This document shows positions 27,996-36,358 of a stretch of 64,000 nt of DNA, piece by piece. The position numbers were made by a program, and so were the translations under genes. The notes beneath the pieces were generated by a model, which was not told where the DNA came from, did not search any database, and was given only the letters and a program-made list of their open reading frames with translations. The DNA lies in the NCBI GenBank assembly GCA_015523125.1, contig WAKX01000014.1, positions 1-64,000 of the forward strand. Reading direction: 5' to 3'. The stretch is from DHVE2 group archaeon (lineage in GTDB: Archaea > Thermoplasmatota > Thermoplasmata > Thermoplasmatales > Aciduliprofundaceae). Position 1 is the stretch's first letter. Each line of letters opens with the position of its first letter.

Positions 27996-28559
27996 ATGAA
28001 GGTTTACGTCATAGACAATGGAGGGCAGTGGACACATAGGGAATGGCGTGTTCTCAGGGATTTGGGAATAGAAACAAAGATCGTATCAAACGACACACCC
28101 CTTTCTTCTTTTAAGGATGTTGACGCCATAGTTCTCTCGGGAGGCGCGCCGAGCATATTCTACGAGAAGGAAAAGCTGGGATTGCAGGAAAATTATCTCG
28201 ATGAATTGGACATTCCAATATTGGGAATATGCGTGGGGGCCCAGCTCATAGCGGAGCACTTCAACGGGAAATGCGGTCCTGCAAAATATCCAGAGTACGG
28301 GAAAACGGAGGTAATTATAGATAACCACGACGAGCTCTTCGACGGAGTACCCGATAAAATAATAGTGTGGGAGAGCCACAACGATGAAATTAAGGACACG
28401 GGCATTCTGATTTCATTGGCGCATTCGAAGAACTGCCGGCATCAAGCGGTGAAGCATCCCTCCAAGCCAATATACGGGGTACAGTTCCATCCCGAGGTGG
28501 AGCACACGGAATACGGAGAAAAGATGTTCCAGAATTTTTTATCCATCGTTAAGAAATAG
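27996..28559 (+). CDS. guaAA: GMP synthase, glutamine amidotransferase subunit
   Basis: A 187-residue class I glutamine amidotransferase. Archaea often encode GMP synthase as two proteins, and this is the small subunit that makes ammonia from glutamine for the amination of XMP. The nucleophile elbow is GICVGAQ, and the His-Glu pair is in FHPEVEH. Oxyanion residues lie in LSGGAPS. The synthetase (ATP-pyrophosphatase) subunit is not in this window. The start is 4 bases after the tfb stop, so the two are co-transcribed. Confidence 0.94.
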   Translation: MKVYVIDNGGQWTHREWRVLRDLGIETKIVSNDTPLSSFKDVDAIVLSGGAPSIFYEKEKLGLQENYLDELDIPILGICVGAQLIAEHFNGKCGPAKYPEYGKTEVIIDNHDELFDGVPDKIIVWESHNDEIKDTGILISLAHSKNCRHQAVKHPSKPIYGVQFHPEVEHTEYGEKMFQNFLSIVKK

Positions 28560-28596
28560 CGGTGAGTTTAAATACTTAAAAATCTTTTTTATTTTA

Positions 28597-29343
28597 ATGT
28601 CGTCCATCGAAATGCTCGAGGGTAACGTGGGGGAAACCATAAAATTCTCAAATAAGAACGGAACTCTTATTCTAATCGCGAAACTCCATTTTTACGACGG
28701 GGCATTTAAAACTATGGGAATAGAGGTGAGAAAAGAAGAAGAGAAGATAATAATTAAGGGGAGCAAGGAAGTACTGGAGAATATAAAAACACTGCTTCTC
28801 AGAAGGGACAGCTTCGGGGACGTGGTGTGGAGCATTTTCCAGAACGAGTACAGAACCTTGGATAAATTGGAAGAAAAAGTGAGCAAGTTACAGAACGAAG
28901 CCATACATACCTCTTCCAAAAATCTTTTATCGGATATCCTCAGCGTGAAAAAGAGCCTCACGAGGATGCACAGAGATTACCTGCGAATAAGGAACATAGT
29001 GGAGACAATAATCGACGAGGAGAAGGAGAGCATGATGGCCCACAGAATTCTCAGGGACATAAACGAGATGATAAGCGTAGTCGAATACTTGGTTGATGGA
29101 ACCACAACGGCAATTCAACTCATGCAAAACGCGCTGTCGGTGAAGATGAACGAAGTTATGAAGATTCTTACGGTTATTGCCACCATAATGATGCCCCTGA
29201 CCCTCATAACAGGTATATACGGAATGAATTTTAGGAACATGCCGGAACTTTACTGGGAATACGGATATTACTACTCCCTTCTCCTAATGTTAGCGGTGGC
29301 CTTGGTGATGATATACTACTTCAAAAAAAGAGAGTTGCTTTAA
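28597..29343 (+). CDS. CorA-like Mg2+/divalent cation channel
   Basis: A 248-residue protein with the CorA arrangement: a soluble alpha/beta N-terminal part, a long helix (about residues 95-185), then two C-terminal transmembrane helices with the pore signature YGMNF between them. It is shorter than typical CorA (about 310-320 residues), mainly in the N-terminal funnel domain. A TTTAAATAC box 26 bases upstream of ATG 28597 suggests a leaderless mRNA, which supports this start rather than a missing 5' end. It is convergent with pgk with no gap. Confidence 0.9.
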   Translation: MSSIEMLEGNVGETIKFSNKNGTLILIAKLHFYDGAFKTMGIEVRKEEEKIIIKGSKEVLENIKTLLLRRDSFGDVVWSIFQNEYRTLDKLEEKVSKLQNEAIHTSSKNLLSDILSVKKSLTRMHRDYLRIRNIVETIIDEEKESMMAHRILRDINEMISVVEYLVDGTTTAIQLMQNALSVKMNEVMKILTVIATIMMPLTLITGIYGMNFRNMPELYWEYGYYYSLLLMLAVALVMIYYFKKRELL

Positions 29344-30567
29344 TCATTTTGTAAATTCGTAGTAAGAATTTTCCAGAGCTTCTAACACGGGCATCTTTCC
29401 GCCGGATAAGAAAGTGATTAGCGATCCTCCGCCGGTGCTTATGTGGTCAAAATAGCTTTTCAGCTTATATTTCTCCAACGCAGCTATGGTATGCCCCCCA
29501 CCGGCAACTTTGAACCCCTTGCTCTCGGCTATTCCACGGTAAACCTCATGGGTACCCACCTCGAATTCCGGAAGCTCGTATACCCCCATGGGCCCGTTGA
29601 GTACTATGCCCTTTGCTTCTTTTATAATATGGATGTACTTGATTGCTGTGTCCAAACCTATGTCGTAAATTGGATACTCATTAGGGAGTTCTTCCACCCG
29701 CAGCGCTTTCCGTTTCCCAGAGTAATTAACCACAACATCCATGGGCATCTCTATTTTATCCCCGTACTCGTCCAAAAGTTTCTTCGCTCTCTCCACAAGT
29801 TCCTGAGGATTCTCGAACTCCTTCTCCAAGAACTCCATGCTCTTTTCTCCAAGTTCAATTCCCGATGCCAGCAAAAAGAAATAGGAAACCACACCGCCTG
29901 TTAAAATTTTATCCACTATATCCTTCTCCAAAAAGTTCTCCATGACATCAATGGAATCTTCAGCTTTTGCCCCGCCAAAAATTGCAACCTTCGGGCGAGA
30001 TTTCATCACCATGAACTTGGTGAGCATCTTTATCTCTTTCTCCATGAGACGACCAGCCAGCATGGGCATGTGCTTGGCGAATCCCACTAAGGTCGCCTGT
30101 TTTCGATGCGCGGCTGCGAAGGCGTCGTTTATGAAAAAATCTCCCAAAGGTGCTAGCTTTTTCACGAGATTGGTTTCTCCGGGGTCTCCTTTTTTCAGGC
30201 AGTACTCTTCCGCATAATACCTTGTGTTCTCTAAGATTATGTAATCCCCGTTTTTCATATTTTCAATCCTTTCTCTTGCGTATTTTCCGAAAAGATCCTC
30301 AATGAACTCCACTTCTTTTCCGATTATCTTTGTGAAAACCTCCGCATGGGGCTCCAGGCTCACGTAGTCCCTCTTCCCCGGCCTGCTCTGATGCGCGAGA
30401 ATAACAACCTTCGAGCGCCTCAATTCATTCAGGGTTCTCCTATGGGCCTCGAATCGGGAATAATCCAAAATTTCGTTGGTTATTGGGTCGAGGGGAGAAT
30501 TGACATCTACGCGTACAAAAACGGTCTTGCCCCTTAGGTCGAAGTCGTCCATGGTGAAGTACTTCAT
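29344..30567 (-). CDS. pgk: Phosphoglycerate kinase
   Basis: A 407-residue archaeal phosphoglycerate kinase, interconverting 1,3-bisphosphoglycerate and 3-phosphoglycerate with ADP/ATP. The N-domain shows RVDVNSPLDP, LAHQSRPGK, the LENTRYY strand and an INDAFAAAHRKQA segment. The C-domain shows GGAKAEDSIDV, LNGPMGVYE and the glycine-rich GGGHTIAALEKY and STGGGSLI. All substrate-binding residues appear intact. The next gene on the plus strand starts about 105 bases upstream of its ATG, so a divergent promoter lies between them. Confidence 0.97.
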   Translation of the reverse strand: MKYFTMDDFDLRGKTVFVRVDVNSPLDPITNEILDYSRFEAHRRTLNELRRSKVVILAHQSRPGKRDYVSLEPHAEVFTKIIGKEVEFIEDLFGKYARERIENMKNGDYIILENTRYYAEEYCLKKGDPGETNLVKKLAPLGDFFINDAFAAAHRKQATLVGFAKHMPMLAGRLMEKEIKMLTKFMVMKSRPKVAIFGGAKAEDSIDVMENFLEKDIVDKILTGGVVSYFFLLASGIELGEKSMEFLEKEFENPQELVERAKKLLDEYGDKIEMPMDVVVNYSGKRKALRVEELPNEYPIYDIGLDTAIKYIHIIKEAKGIVLNGPMGVYELPEFEVGTHEVYRGIAESKGFKVAGGGHTIAALEKYKLKSYFDHISTGGGSLITFLSGGKMPVLEALENSYYEFTK

Positions 30568-30675
30568 AGGTGGTAATCTTATTTACGTATAAAATTTTTC
30601 CTCGGGTATATTCGGCTTTTCTTTGAGATTGTAGAGAAAAAAGATAAATATCAGTGAGGCATTTCCCTATCGATG

Positions 30676-30903
30676 ATGAGAACATATCTGAAGGTTACAT
30701 TCAACAGCGAAGGAGCACCGCCAAGCGAGATAGTGTCGAGATTGCAATCCTTGGGCTTTAAGCCAATCACTGGAGCATACGACATGGTCTACGAGTGGGA
30801 CGATGGGGCAACGGTGGAAGAAGCAATTTGGTTCGCAGATAAGATTCACGCCACCCTGAAAGGCTACAACGTGCTGTTCCAGATTGAGACCATCACAGAG
30901 TAA
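30676..30903 (+). CDS. Small conserved protein, paralogue of the gene at 45.2 kb
   Basis: A 75-residue protein (76 if the tandem ATG at 30673 is used) with an alternating strand/helix pattern suggesting a ferredoxin-like fold. It is clearly paralogous to the 72-residue product at 45187-45405. Shared positions include the SEG turn, SLGF.P..G.YD and a C-terminal LKG..V. I do not recognise the family. A GATAAATATC box about 30 bases upstream fits a leaderless start. It converges with rnp4, whose stop is adjacent. Any role is unknown; the fold would suit a small-molecule or RNA contact. Confidence 0.72.
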   Translation: MRTYLKVTFNSEGAPPSEIVSRLQSLGFKPITGAYDMVYEWDDGATVEEAIWFADKIHATLKGYNVLFQIETITE

Positions 30904-31212
30904 TTACTTGTATGGATATCTTTTATAATGATCGCAGTCCAAGCATTTTATTATCACTTTTCCCTTCTTCAATCTCACGGTTGCATTCTTGCCAGGAATG
31001 ATAAAACAATTGCATTTTTTGCATATCCTGTATTTCATCTCTTTAGGTAGGCGGATATTGTATTTCCTGGCAATTCTCAGAATTAGTTCCACGTATCGTG
31101 AAGAGAGTTCAAAATCACCCATATTAGCGTAACTCTCCGCTAGAGAGAAGAGAGTTTTTATTCTCTCCTTCGCAATCCTTCTCACTAATTTTTTTTTATC
31201 CGACCTCTTCAC
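30904..31212 (-). CDS. rnp4: RNase P protein component 4 (Rpp21/Rpr2)
   Basis: A 102-residue protein with a basic helical N-terminus (KRSDKKKLVRRIAKERIKTLF) and a zinc ribbon of four cysteines, CKKC and CLDC, set in a basic strand region. This is the archaeal Rpp21 subunit, which pairs with Rpp29 to help the RNase P RNA trim tRNA 5' leaders. Length and motif spacing fit the family. Its own promoter would lie in the AT-rich 195-base gap shared with the divergent HU gene. Confidence 0.93.
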   Translation of the reverse strand: MKRSDKKKLVRRIAKERIKTLFSLAESYANMGDFELSSRYVELILRIARKYNIRLPKEMKYRICKKCNCFIIPGKNATVRLKKGKVIIKCLDCDHYKRYPYK

Positions 31213-31407
31213 ATTCGAGTATCAATTTTTACCCTAAAAAACTTTGTATTTTTAAATTTTCTCGTCAAATTGGGTATTTTAGCTACTTAGCGTTAAATCT
31301 TTTATTTTTGCGTTTTTTTATAAATTCATATTTCACGAGTTTTCTGGGCAATCGGCACAAAAAAATATATATACTATAATAGCAATACCCCAAACGGGGT
31401 GAAAAAA

Positions 31408-31677
31408 ATGGTAGGAATAAGCGAAATAGCAAAAAATGTGGCGAAAAAGACCGGCGTGAGTCAGAAGCAGGCGAAGGCAGTGATAAAGGCATTCGTGGAC
31501 GAGATAGTGGATCAGGTTAACAAGGGCAACAAAGTGAATCTGGTGGGATTCGGAATATTCGAGCGCCGCGTCCAGAAGGCAAGGAAGGCCATGAACCCCA
31601 GAACAAAGGAAATGATCCATGTGCCTTCTAAGAAGAAGTTCGCGTTCAGACCTTCTGGAAAGATAAAGTATCAGTAA
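31408..31677 (+). CDS. HU-family DNA-binding protein (HTa-like)
   Basis: An 89-residue HU/IHF-family protein: helices with TGVSQKQAKAVIKAFVDEIV, the strand motif VNLVGFGIFERR, the beta-arm KARKAMNPRTKEM and the C-terminal FRPSGKIKYQ. Such HU-like proteins act as histone substitutes (HTa) in Thermoplasma relatives and are rare in other archaea, which supports the taxonomic guess. The ATG at 31408 is chosen over GTG 31399 because GGGGTGA precedes it at correct spacing. A TATATATACTATA stretch lies 30-45 bases upstream. It should be highly expressed. Confidence 0.95.
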   Translation: MVGISEIAKNVAKKTGVSQKQAKAVIKAFVDEIVDQVNKGNKVNLVGFGIFERRVQKARKAMNPRTKEMIHVPSKKKFAFRPSGKIKYQ

Positions 31678-31709
31678 ATCCTCTAAACTTCTCTATTTTT
31701 TAAAAAAAT

Positions 31710-33203
31710 TTAAAGGTATTTATTTTTGAGGTATTCGATGAAGTACTCCGGCTTTATTTCTTCGCCGAAGCTCTTCTTCACCAGCACCTTCGGAGGATAA
31801 ATCTTTCCGTAGCGATGCACTTTTTCCCTTAGATATTCCCTTATTGGCTGGAATTCCCCTCTCTCGATTAGCCCGTAGAAATCGGAGACATCTCTTTTTA
31901 TGTAAGATCCAATTTGCGCCGCAAAGATTGTTCCTATAGAATACGTTGGGAAATAGCCTATAGTACCGTGGCTCCAATGGATATCTTGGAGAATTCCGTC
32001 TGCGTAGCTCTTAGGCTTCACACCCAAAAGTTTTTCGATTTCCTCGTTCCACATCTCCGGCAGATCCTTCGCTTTGATTTCTCCGTTAACCATCAATTTC
32101 TCCAGTTTGAATCTGAGAATTATGTGGAGATTGTACGTCACTTCATTGGCTTCAGTTCTAATCAAATCCGCCCGCACGGTGTTCACATACTTGTAAATAT
32201 CATCCGCGCCGTATTTCTCCATGAAGGGAAGGTTCTCCTTCAATATGGGTTCGATGAATCTCGAGAAGGCCATGCTCCTTCCAACTATGTTCTCCCAAAA
32301 CCTAGATTGTGATTCATGTATCCCCAGTGAGACCCCGCCAATTATGGGGGACATCATAAACTCAGGGTTCTGCTGCAACTCGTATAGTGCATGGCCGAAT
32401 TCATGCACGGTGCTGAGAAGGCTCATTTTAAAATCGTAACCTTCATAGCGGGTTGTAATTCTCACATCATTGACCCCGAACTCCGTGGTGAAAGGATGCG
32501 CCGAAACATCAATCCTAGATCTCTCGCCCAGTGGATAACCGAATGCCTTCAACACCGCGATATTCACCTTCTGCATGCTTTCTTTTTCGTATTTTTCTTT
32601 CTCTAAAGGATGCTCCCGTGGGAATTTTCCATCTTCCATTATTTTTTCGAAAATATCTGCGAGAGGTTTTTCCAACTTCGAGAACATCTCTTCGACGTCT
32701 TTGGTTGTCAATCCCTCTTCGAAAAGGTCTAAAAGGGCATCGTATGGCTGGTCCTCGTAGCCCAAATAATCCGCAGCTTTTCTTGCCAGAACCATGATTT
32801 TCTCCAGATGTCCTTCGAATATGGAAAAATCGTCCTTTTTCTTTGCTTCCTGCCATGCCATGGTCGCTTTACTGGTTGTTTCGCTCATCTCCCGCACAAA
32901 ATCTGGTGGGAAGGCTTTGCTTATCTTTATGTCCCTCTGGAGAACTCTAACCACACCTTTTTCGTATTCATTCAATTCCTCGGAACTTGCAGATTCAACC
33001 AAATTCACAAATTCGGGGGCGAGGGTGAATTCTTGGCTTAACACTGAGAGCTCACCCTGAGCTACGCTTCTCTCCTGAATTCCCATCTTGGGCATGTTCA
33101 CTTCCATATCCCATCCCAAAACGCTTTCCGCATGTCCTATAGCCCATATTCTCCTATACCTGCGTAGAATTTCAATTATTTTTGGATTTTCAAATGCAGC
33201 CAT
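31710..33203 (-). CDS. Carboxypeptidase Taq, M32 family
   Basis: A 497-residue zinc metallocarboxypeptidase. The M32 zinc motif is HEFGH within STVHEFGHALYELQ, with the downstream glutamate ligand in GIHESQSRFWENIVG. The remaining sequence is the long all-helical M32 scaffold. It removes C-terminal residues from peptides. I start at ATG 33203, with a TTATTATACT box about 27 bases upstream; an in-frame extension to 33245 would cross that box. It faces the divergent alcohol dehydrogenase gene. The enzyme is intact. Confidence 0.94.
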   Translation of the reverse strand: MAAFENPKIIEILRRYRRIWAIGHAESVLGWDMEVNMPKMGIQERSVAQGELSVLSQEFTLAPEFVNLVESASSEELNEYEKGVVRVLQRDIKISKAFPPDFVREMSETTSKATMAWQEAKKKDDFSIFEGHLEKIMVLARKAADYLGYEDQPYDALLDLFEEGLTTKDVEEMFSKLEKPLADIFEKIMEDGKFPREHPLEKEKYEKESMQKVNIAVLKAFGYPLGERSRIDVSAHPFTTEFGVNDVRITTRYEGYDFKMSLLSTVHEFGHALYELQQNPEFMMSPIIGGVSLGIHESQSRFWENIVGRSMAFSRFIEPILKENLPFMEKYGADDIYKYVNTVRADLIRTEANEVTYNLHIILRFKLEKLMVNGEIKAKDLPEMWNEEIEKLLGVKPKSYADGILQDIHWSHGTIGYFPTYSIGTIFAAQIGSYIKRDVSDFYGLIERGEFQPIREYLREKVHRYGKIYPPKVLVKKSFGEEIKPEYFIEYLKNKYL

Positions 33204-33291
33204 AGTGTGGAGATAAAAGGAAAGTATAATAAGGTTTGCCATCACCTACGTGCCCATCTAAAAATATTTAATCTTATTCCCATTCCCCCTC

Positions 33292-34362
33292 ATGAACTTC
33301 TTCACTCCCCGCGAGGTTTACTTCGGTTGGAACAGCGCTGAAAATATTAAAGGATTGAAAGGGAAAATTGCAATTGTAAGCGGAAAAAATGTGTGGAAAA
33401 ATGCAGAAGATTTTCTCCCAATTGATGGTAATGTGTATCAAATAGAACGCTCGGGTAAAACGGGAGAACCACATGAGGAAGATGTGAATAAGGTTGCAGA
33501 ATTTTTAAATGAAATACAACCGGATTGGATAGTGGCCGTTGGCGGCGGAAGCGTGATTGACTCTACAAAGCTGGCTTGGATATTCTACGAAAACGAAATT
33601 TCATGGGAACAAATTTATGAGAGAAAAATTCCACCATTGAGGAAAAAGGCAAAATTCATAGCGATAGAAACCACCAGCGGCACGGGCACGGGAATCTCCG
33701 CGGCGGCGGTGGTCACTGACAGAAGAGCGATCAAGCACGGAATTGTGAATTCCCAATTAATCCCCGATATTTCAATTTACGACCCTAACTTCGTACTCAG
33801 CATGCCCAAAAAAACGGCCATATACTCTGGAATGGACGCTCTCACGCATGCGATAGAGTCTTACGTTTCCAAAATTGATAACGTTGCATCCGACACCCTT
33901 GCACTCAAAGCTATCGAGCTCATATTCGAAAACCTGAAAAATTCGGTGGATGGATTGGAAGAATCTCGAGCCCAAGTGCATTACGGAAACATGCTGGCGG
34001 CCATGGGCTTCACCAATTCCCGGTTGGGATTATGCCACGCAGCTTCGCACAAAATTGGGGGGATATACGAAATAGAGCACGGAAAGGTAAATGCCATTCT
34101 TCTTCCTTATTTCATACGTGCTACTGAAAAATACACGAGAAGATACGAAGACATAGAAAGAGTGTTAGGAATTGAAGATTTGGCCTCAGCCATAGAGGAG
34201 TTCAACGAGGATTTTAATATCCCAAGAAATATTCCAGAAATAAAGGCACAAATGGAAACAATTGCGGACGAGATTATGCGCGACCCCCTGATGAAAACAA
34301 ACCCGGGAAATATGAAAAAGGAAGATGTACTTGAATTTCTGAGGCAAGTTGCTGGGGATTAA
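33292..34362 (+). CDS. Iron-containing alcohol dehydrogenase
   Basis: A 356-residue group III dehydrogenase. The nucleotide-binding glycine-rich turn is GGGSVIDSTK and TTSGTGTGIS follows. Metal ligands are visible as the aspartate in SGMDALTHAIESY and histidines in LCHAASHKIGGIYEIEHGK. It reduces aldehydes or oxidises alcohols with NAD(P)H; 1,3-propanediol or butanol-type activities cannot be separated from sequence alone. A TATTTAAT box about 26 bases upstream suggests a leaderless mRNA. The stop overlaps the convergent CBS gene by 4 bases. Confidence 0.92.
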   Translation: MNFFTPREVYFGWNSAENIKGLKGKIAIVSGKNVWKNAEDFLPIDGNVYQIERSGKTGEPHEEDVNKVAEFLNEIQPDWIVAVGGGSVIDSTKLAWIFYENEISWEQIYERKIPPLRKKAKFIAIETTSGTGTGISAAAVVTDRRAIKHGIVNSQLIPDISIYDPNFVLSMPKKTAIYSGMDALTHAIESYVSKIDNVASDTLALKAIELIFENLKNSVDGLEESRAQVHYGNMLAAMGFTNSRLGLCHAASHKIGGIYEIEHGKVNAILLPYFIRATEKYTRRYEDIERVLGIEDLASAIEEFNEDFNIPRNIPEIKAQMETIADEIMRDPLMKTNPGNMKKEDVLEFLRQVAGD

Positions 34363-34796
34363 TTTTTCTCTCTCCACGCTTTTATAAGTTCAAGTTGGTG
34401 CAAATCCCCGATTATCCTCATATTTTCGTCCACAACTGGAATCTCCAGAAGCTTGTTCTCAAATAGTTTCACGAACGCATCTCCTATATCGTCATCTTCC
34501 CGAACGTACACGGGAGGAAGCATGATTTCGCGGGCAGTGGCCTTTTCTCCCTCTAAAATATCGGTGTGAAACATTAGGTACTCCGGCGGTATGTGTTCAT
34601 AATACGCGTACTGGGTTATTATTTCAATGGGTATGATTCCAACCAGCTTTCTATCAGAATCAACAACGTACACCGCTTGGGTCTTTGGATCTTCTAAGAG
34701 GGAATCAACAACTTCAAGAAGCGAGGCATTTTCATCCACAACCGCTGCATCTTTGGTTATCAAATCTTTTATATCCCTTACCTTTAGCTCGGACAT
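34359..34796 (-). CDS. Tandem CBS-domain protein
   Basis: A 145-residue protein made of two CBS domains, roughly residues 1-65 and 75-145. The first is VRDIKDLITKDAAVVDENASLLEVVDSLL; the second is REIMLPPVYVREDDDIGDAFVKLFENK followed by the LLEIPVVDENMRIIGDL strand. CBS pairs bind AMP, ATP or SAM and regulate partner proteins. There is no fused effector domain. The partner is unknown. It overlaps the convergent alcohol dehydrogenase by 4 bases. Confidence 0.9.
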   Translation of the reverse strand: MSELKVRDIKDLITKDAAVVDENASLLEVVDSLLEDPKTQAVYVVDSDRKLVGIIPIEIITQYAYYEHIPPEYLMFHTDILEGEKATAREIMLPPVYVREDDDIGDAFVKLFENKLLEIPVVDENMRIIGDLHQLELIKAWREKN

Positions 34797-34831
34797 AGAT
34801 GGGGCATGCCACCGAAGGAATTAAATTTTTT

Positions 34832-35749
34832 CTAACTCCACCTATTCCACCATATTCTCTTGAGCGCTTGGCAGGTATTCTTTTCTAAGGTTACTCTGTA
34901 ACTTTTCCCGGATTTCAACATGAGCAAGGTAGTTCCCATGTTTCCTAAGCATTGAACGCCGCTTAACTCGAACCATTGAAACTTCTTCTCTTTTTTTCTG
35001 AACCTCATTCTCAATCCATTTTTGTCAAAATAGATTTCCGTAGGCGAGATGAAATATAGTACCAAAACAATAGCTAAGAAAATTAGAGAAATTATGAATA
35101 TAGTGACTCCGGAAGTTAGCAAAAAATCGGAATGCAAAAAGATGCCAATCATTATTATAATTGCGCCAATTAGAGTGAGAACAACCATTAGATAAATCCC
35201 ACTCAGATAATTTTTCAAATTCACCCTGTGCCATTTTCCCTGATAATCTTCCGGTTCGATTTTCTTTATATTCCCTATCCCGGGGGCCCAGCCCAGGGGG
35301 TCGTCCACATCTATTCCTCTCTCAGCGGCCATGCTGGCGATCTCAATAAACGCTTCCTTCAAAATGTCCACGGGACCAAACACATCGCGATCATTGATAT
35401 CCAATTTTTTATTTCCGATTACAAAGAACCCAGTTCTGGGATACTTCCCCGGAAAATACGAAGAAGCTACCATTTTGATGTCATTCCAATACTCCTTTTT
35501 TCGCAATTTTTTCCCTACGTAGAGAAACACGCCCGCATCGTTGACCACCAACCTTTTCTCACGAATGGCCCCGTAAAGATGGATGAACAGAAATATTGGA
35601 AAAAACCCGAAAAATCCGAGTGAAATGTAATATATCACTCCGCTCCCGTGAGGCAAGAATAAGAGAAGAAATAATATGGGAAGTAAAACGGAGAGCCACA
35701 GGATGTCGAGGAACATACCCTTCTTTGCCCTGCCCCGATATTCGCCCAT
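34832..35749 (-). CDS. Membrane protein with duplicated two-helix plus PH-like unit
   Basis: A 305-residue protein. Two hydrophobic helices (about residues 15-32 and 38-58) are followed by a strand-rich segment (RLVVNDAGVFLYVGKKLRKKEYWNDI). The same order recurs in the second half: two helices (about 183-205 and 212-235), then IYFDKNGLRMRFRKKEKKFQWFEL. That suggests an internal duplication of a 2TM-plus-PH-like domain. Function unknown. It may be distantly related in design to the PH-like membrane protein at 12576. No operon partner is obvious. Confidence 0.7.
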   Translation of the reverse strand: MGEYRGRAKKGMFLDILWLSVLLPILFLLLFLPHGSGVIYYISLGFFGFFPIFLFIHLYGAIREKRLVVNDAGVFLYVGKKLRKKEYWNDIKMVASSYFPGKYPRTGFFVIGNKKLDINDRDVFGPVDILKEAFIEIASMAAERGIDVDDPLGWAPGIGNIKKIEPEDYQGKWHRVNLKNYLSGIYLMVVLTLIGAIIIMIGIFLHSDFLLTSGVTIFIISLIFLAIVLVLYFISPTEIYFDKNGLRMRFRKKEKKFQWFELSGVQCLGNMGTTLLMLKSGKSYRVTLEKNTCQALKRIWWNRWS

Positions 35750-35822
35750 GGGGGGAGCATGTGATGAGAAATATAAAAAATTGAACTTTGATTTTCTTTT
35801 TGAAGCAGAATCATTTTTCTGG

Positions 35823-35977
35823 GAACCACCAGCGGGTTCCTATAACCTCCTGCAACCGTAGACATCTCCAGTGGGTTTCTACAACTTCCAGCAACCCAAA
35901 AAGATTATGAGTTATCCAAGGGGAGGGTTTGGAAAATAGGAACCACCAGTTTGCGAGAGCCTCCAGCATCCAAAAAT
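35823..35977. repeat. Three degenerate copies of a ~38-base unit
   Basis: The 319-base gap 35750-36068 has no gene but holds this repeat. Copies lie at 35823-35860, 35861-35900 and 35940-35977. They share a CCAC/TCCAG start, a GGGTT core (lost in copy 3) and a CTCC(A/T)GCA(A/T)CC end. The first two are adjacent, the third follows after 39 bases. Read on the plus strand the copies would give similar peptides interrupted by stops; they may be the remains of a repeat protein gene or a small repeated element. Confidence 0.5.
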
Positions 35978-36046
35978 TTCTTTGGGGGTAAACGAGCATC
36001 GGAAGATGCGAGCACACCCTGCATATCAGGGAAGAGGGTAGAGGGA

Positions 36047-36061
36047 GAAACCGTAGGTGTC
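36047..36061 (-). repeat. 15-base motif in tRNA-Ile 3' flank, copy 2
   Basis: Read on the minus strand this is GACACCTACGGTTTC, identical to copy 1 at 16008-16022 and at nearly the same distance from the tRNA 3' end. The bases beyond (TCCCTCTACCCTCTTCCC) are also similar to those beyond copy 1. Confidence 0.7.
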
Positions 36062-36068
36062 TCCTCAG

Positions 36069-36143
36069 TGGGGCCGACCGGATTTGAACCGGCGACCTCC
36101 CGGTTATCAGCCGGGTGCTCCAACCATGCTAAGCTACGGCCCC
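36069..36143 (-). tRNA. tRNA-Ile (anticodon GAT)
   Basis: A 75-nt cloverleaf on the minus strand: acceptor GGGGCCG pairs with CGGCCCC, discriminator A. The anticodon stem CCCGG/CCGGG encloses CTGATAA, giving GAT. The T-arm GCCGGTTCAAATCCGGT is canonical. No intron. It is divergent from tRNA-Lys; an AATATTTAAAT box at about 36163-36175 probably drives it. Confidence 0.97.
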
Positions 36144-36262
36144 GTGGTTGGGCATATAATTTTGCAATATTTAAATTTTATTGGGAGGCGCGAGGCAAAT
36201 AAAAATCCCGAGCTAGGATAAACTTTATATATAACCCTCTAATGTCCGAACATAGCGCCGAT

Positions 36263-36336
36263 GGGCCTGTAGCTCAGCTTGGTAGAGCACCTGGCTTTTA
36301 ACCAGGTGGTCCGGGGTTCGATTCCCCGCAGGCCCG
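36263..36336 (+). tRNA. tRNA-Lys (anticodon TTT)
   Basis: A 74-nt cloverleaf: acceptor GGGCCTG pairs with CAGGCCC, discriminator G. The anticodon stem CTGG/CCAG region encloses CTTTTAA, giving TTT. The T-arm CGGGGTTCGATTCCCCG is canonical. A TTTATATATAA box at about 36224-36234 lies upstream. The rpoH start is only 22 bases after the tRNA, so the tRNA may be the first transcript of the polymerase operon and be cut out by RNase P and RNase Z. Confidence 0.97.
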
Positions 36337-36358
36337 TGCCTCATGAGGTGATGAAAAG

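Noticed and set aside
35813-35977. Short repeats taken as a CRISPR array
   Set aside because: Only three degenerate copies, two adjacent without spacers, and no cas genes in the window.
35811-36017. Minus-strand frame across the repeats (68 codons)
   Set aside because: Unusual Trp-rich composition produced by the repeats, no clear promoter or ribosome site; kept only as a repeat.
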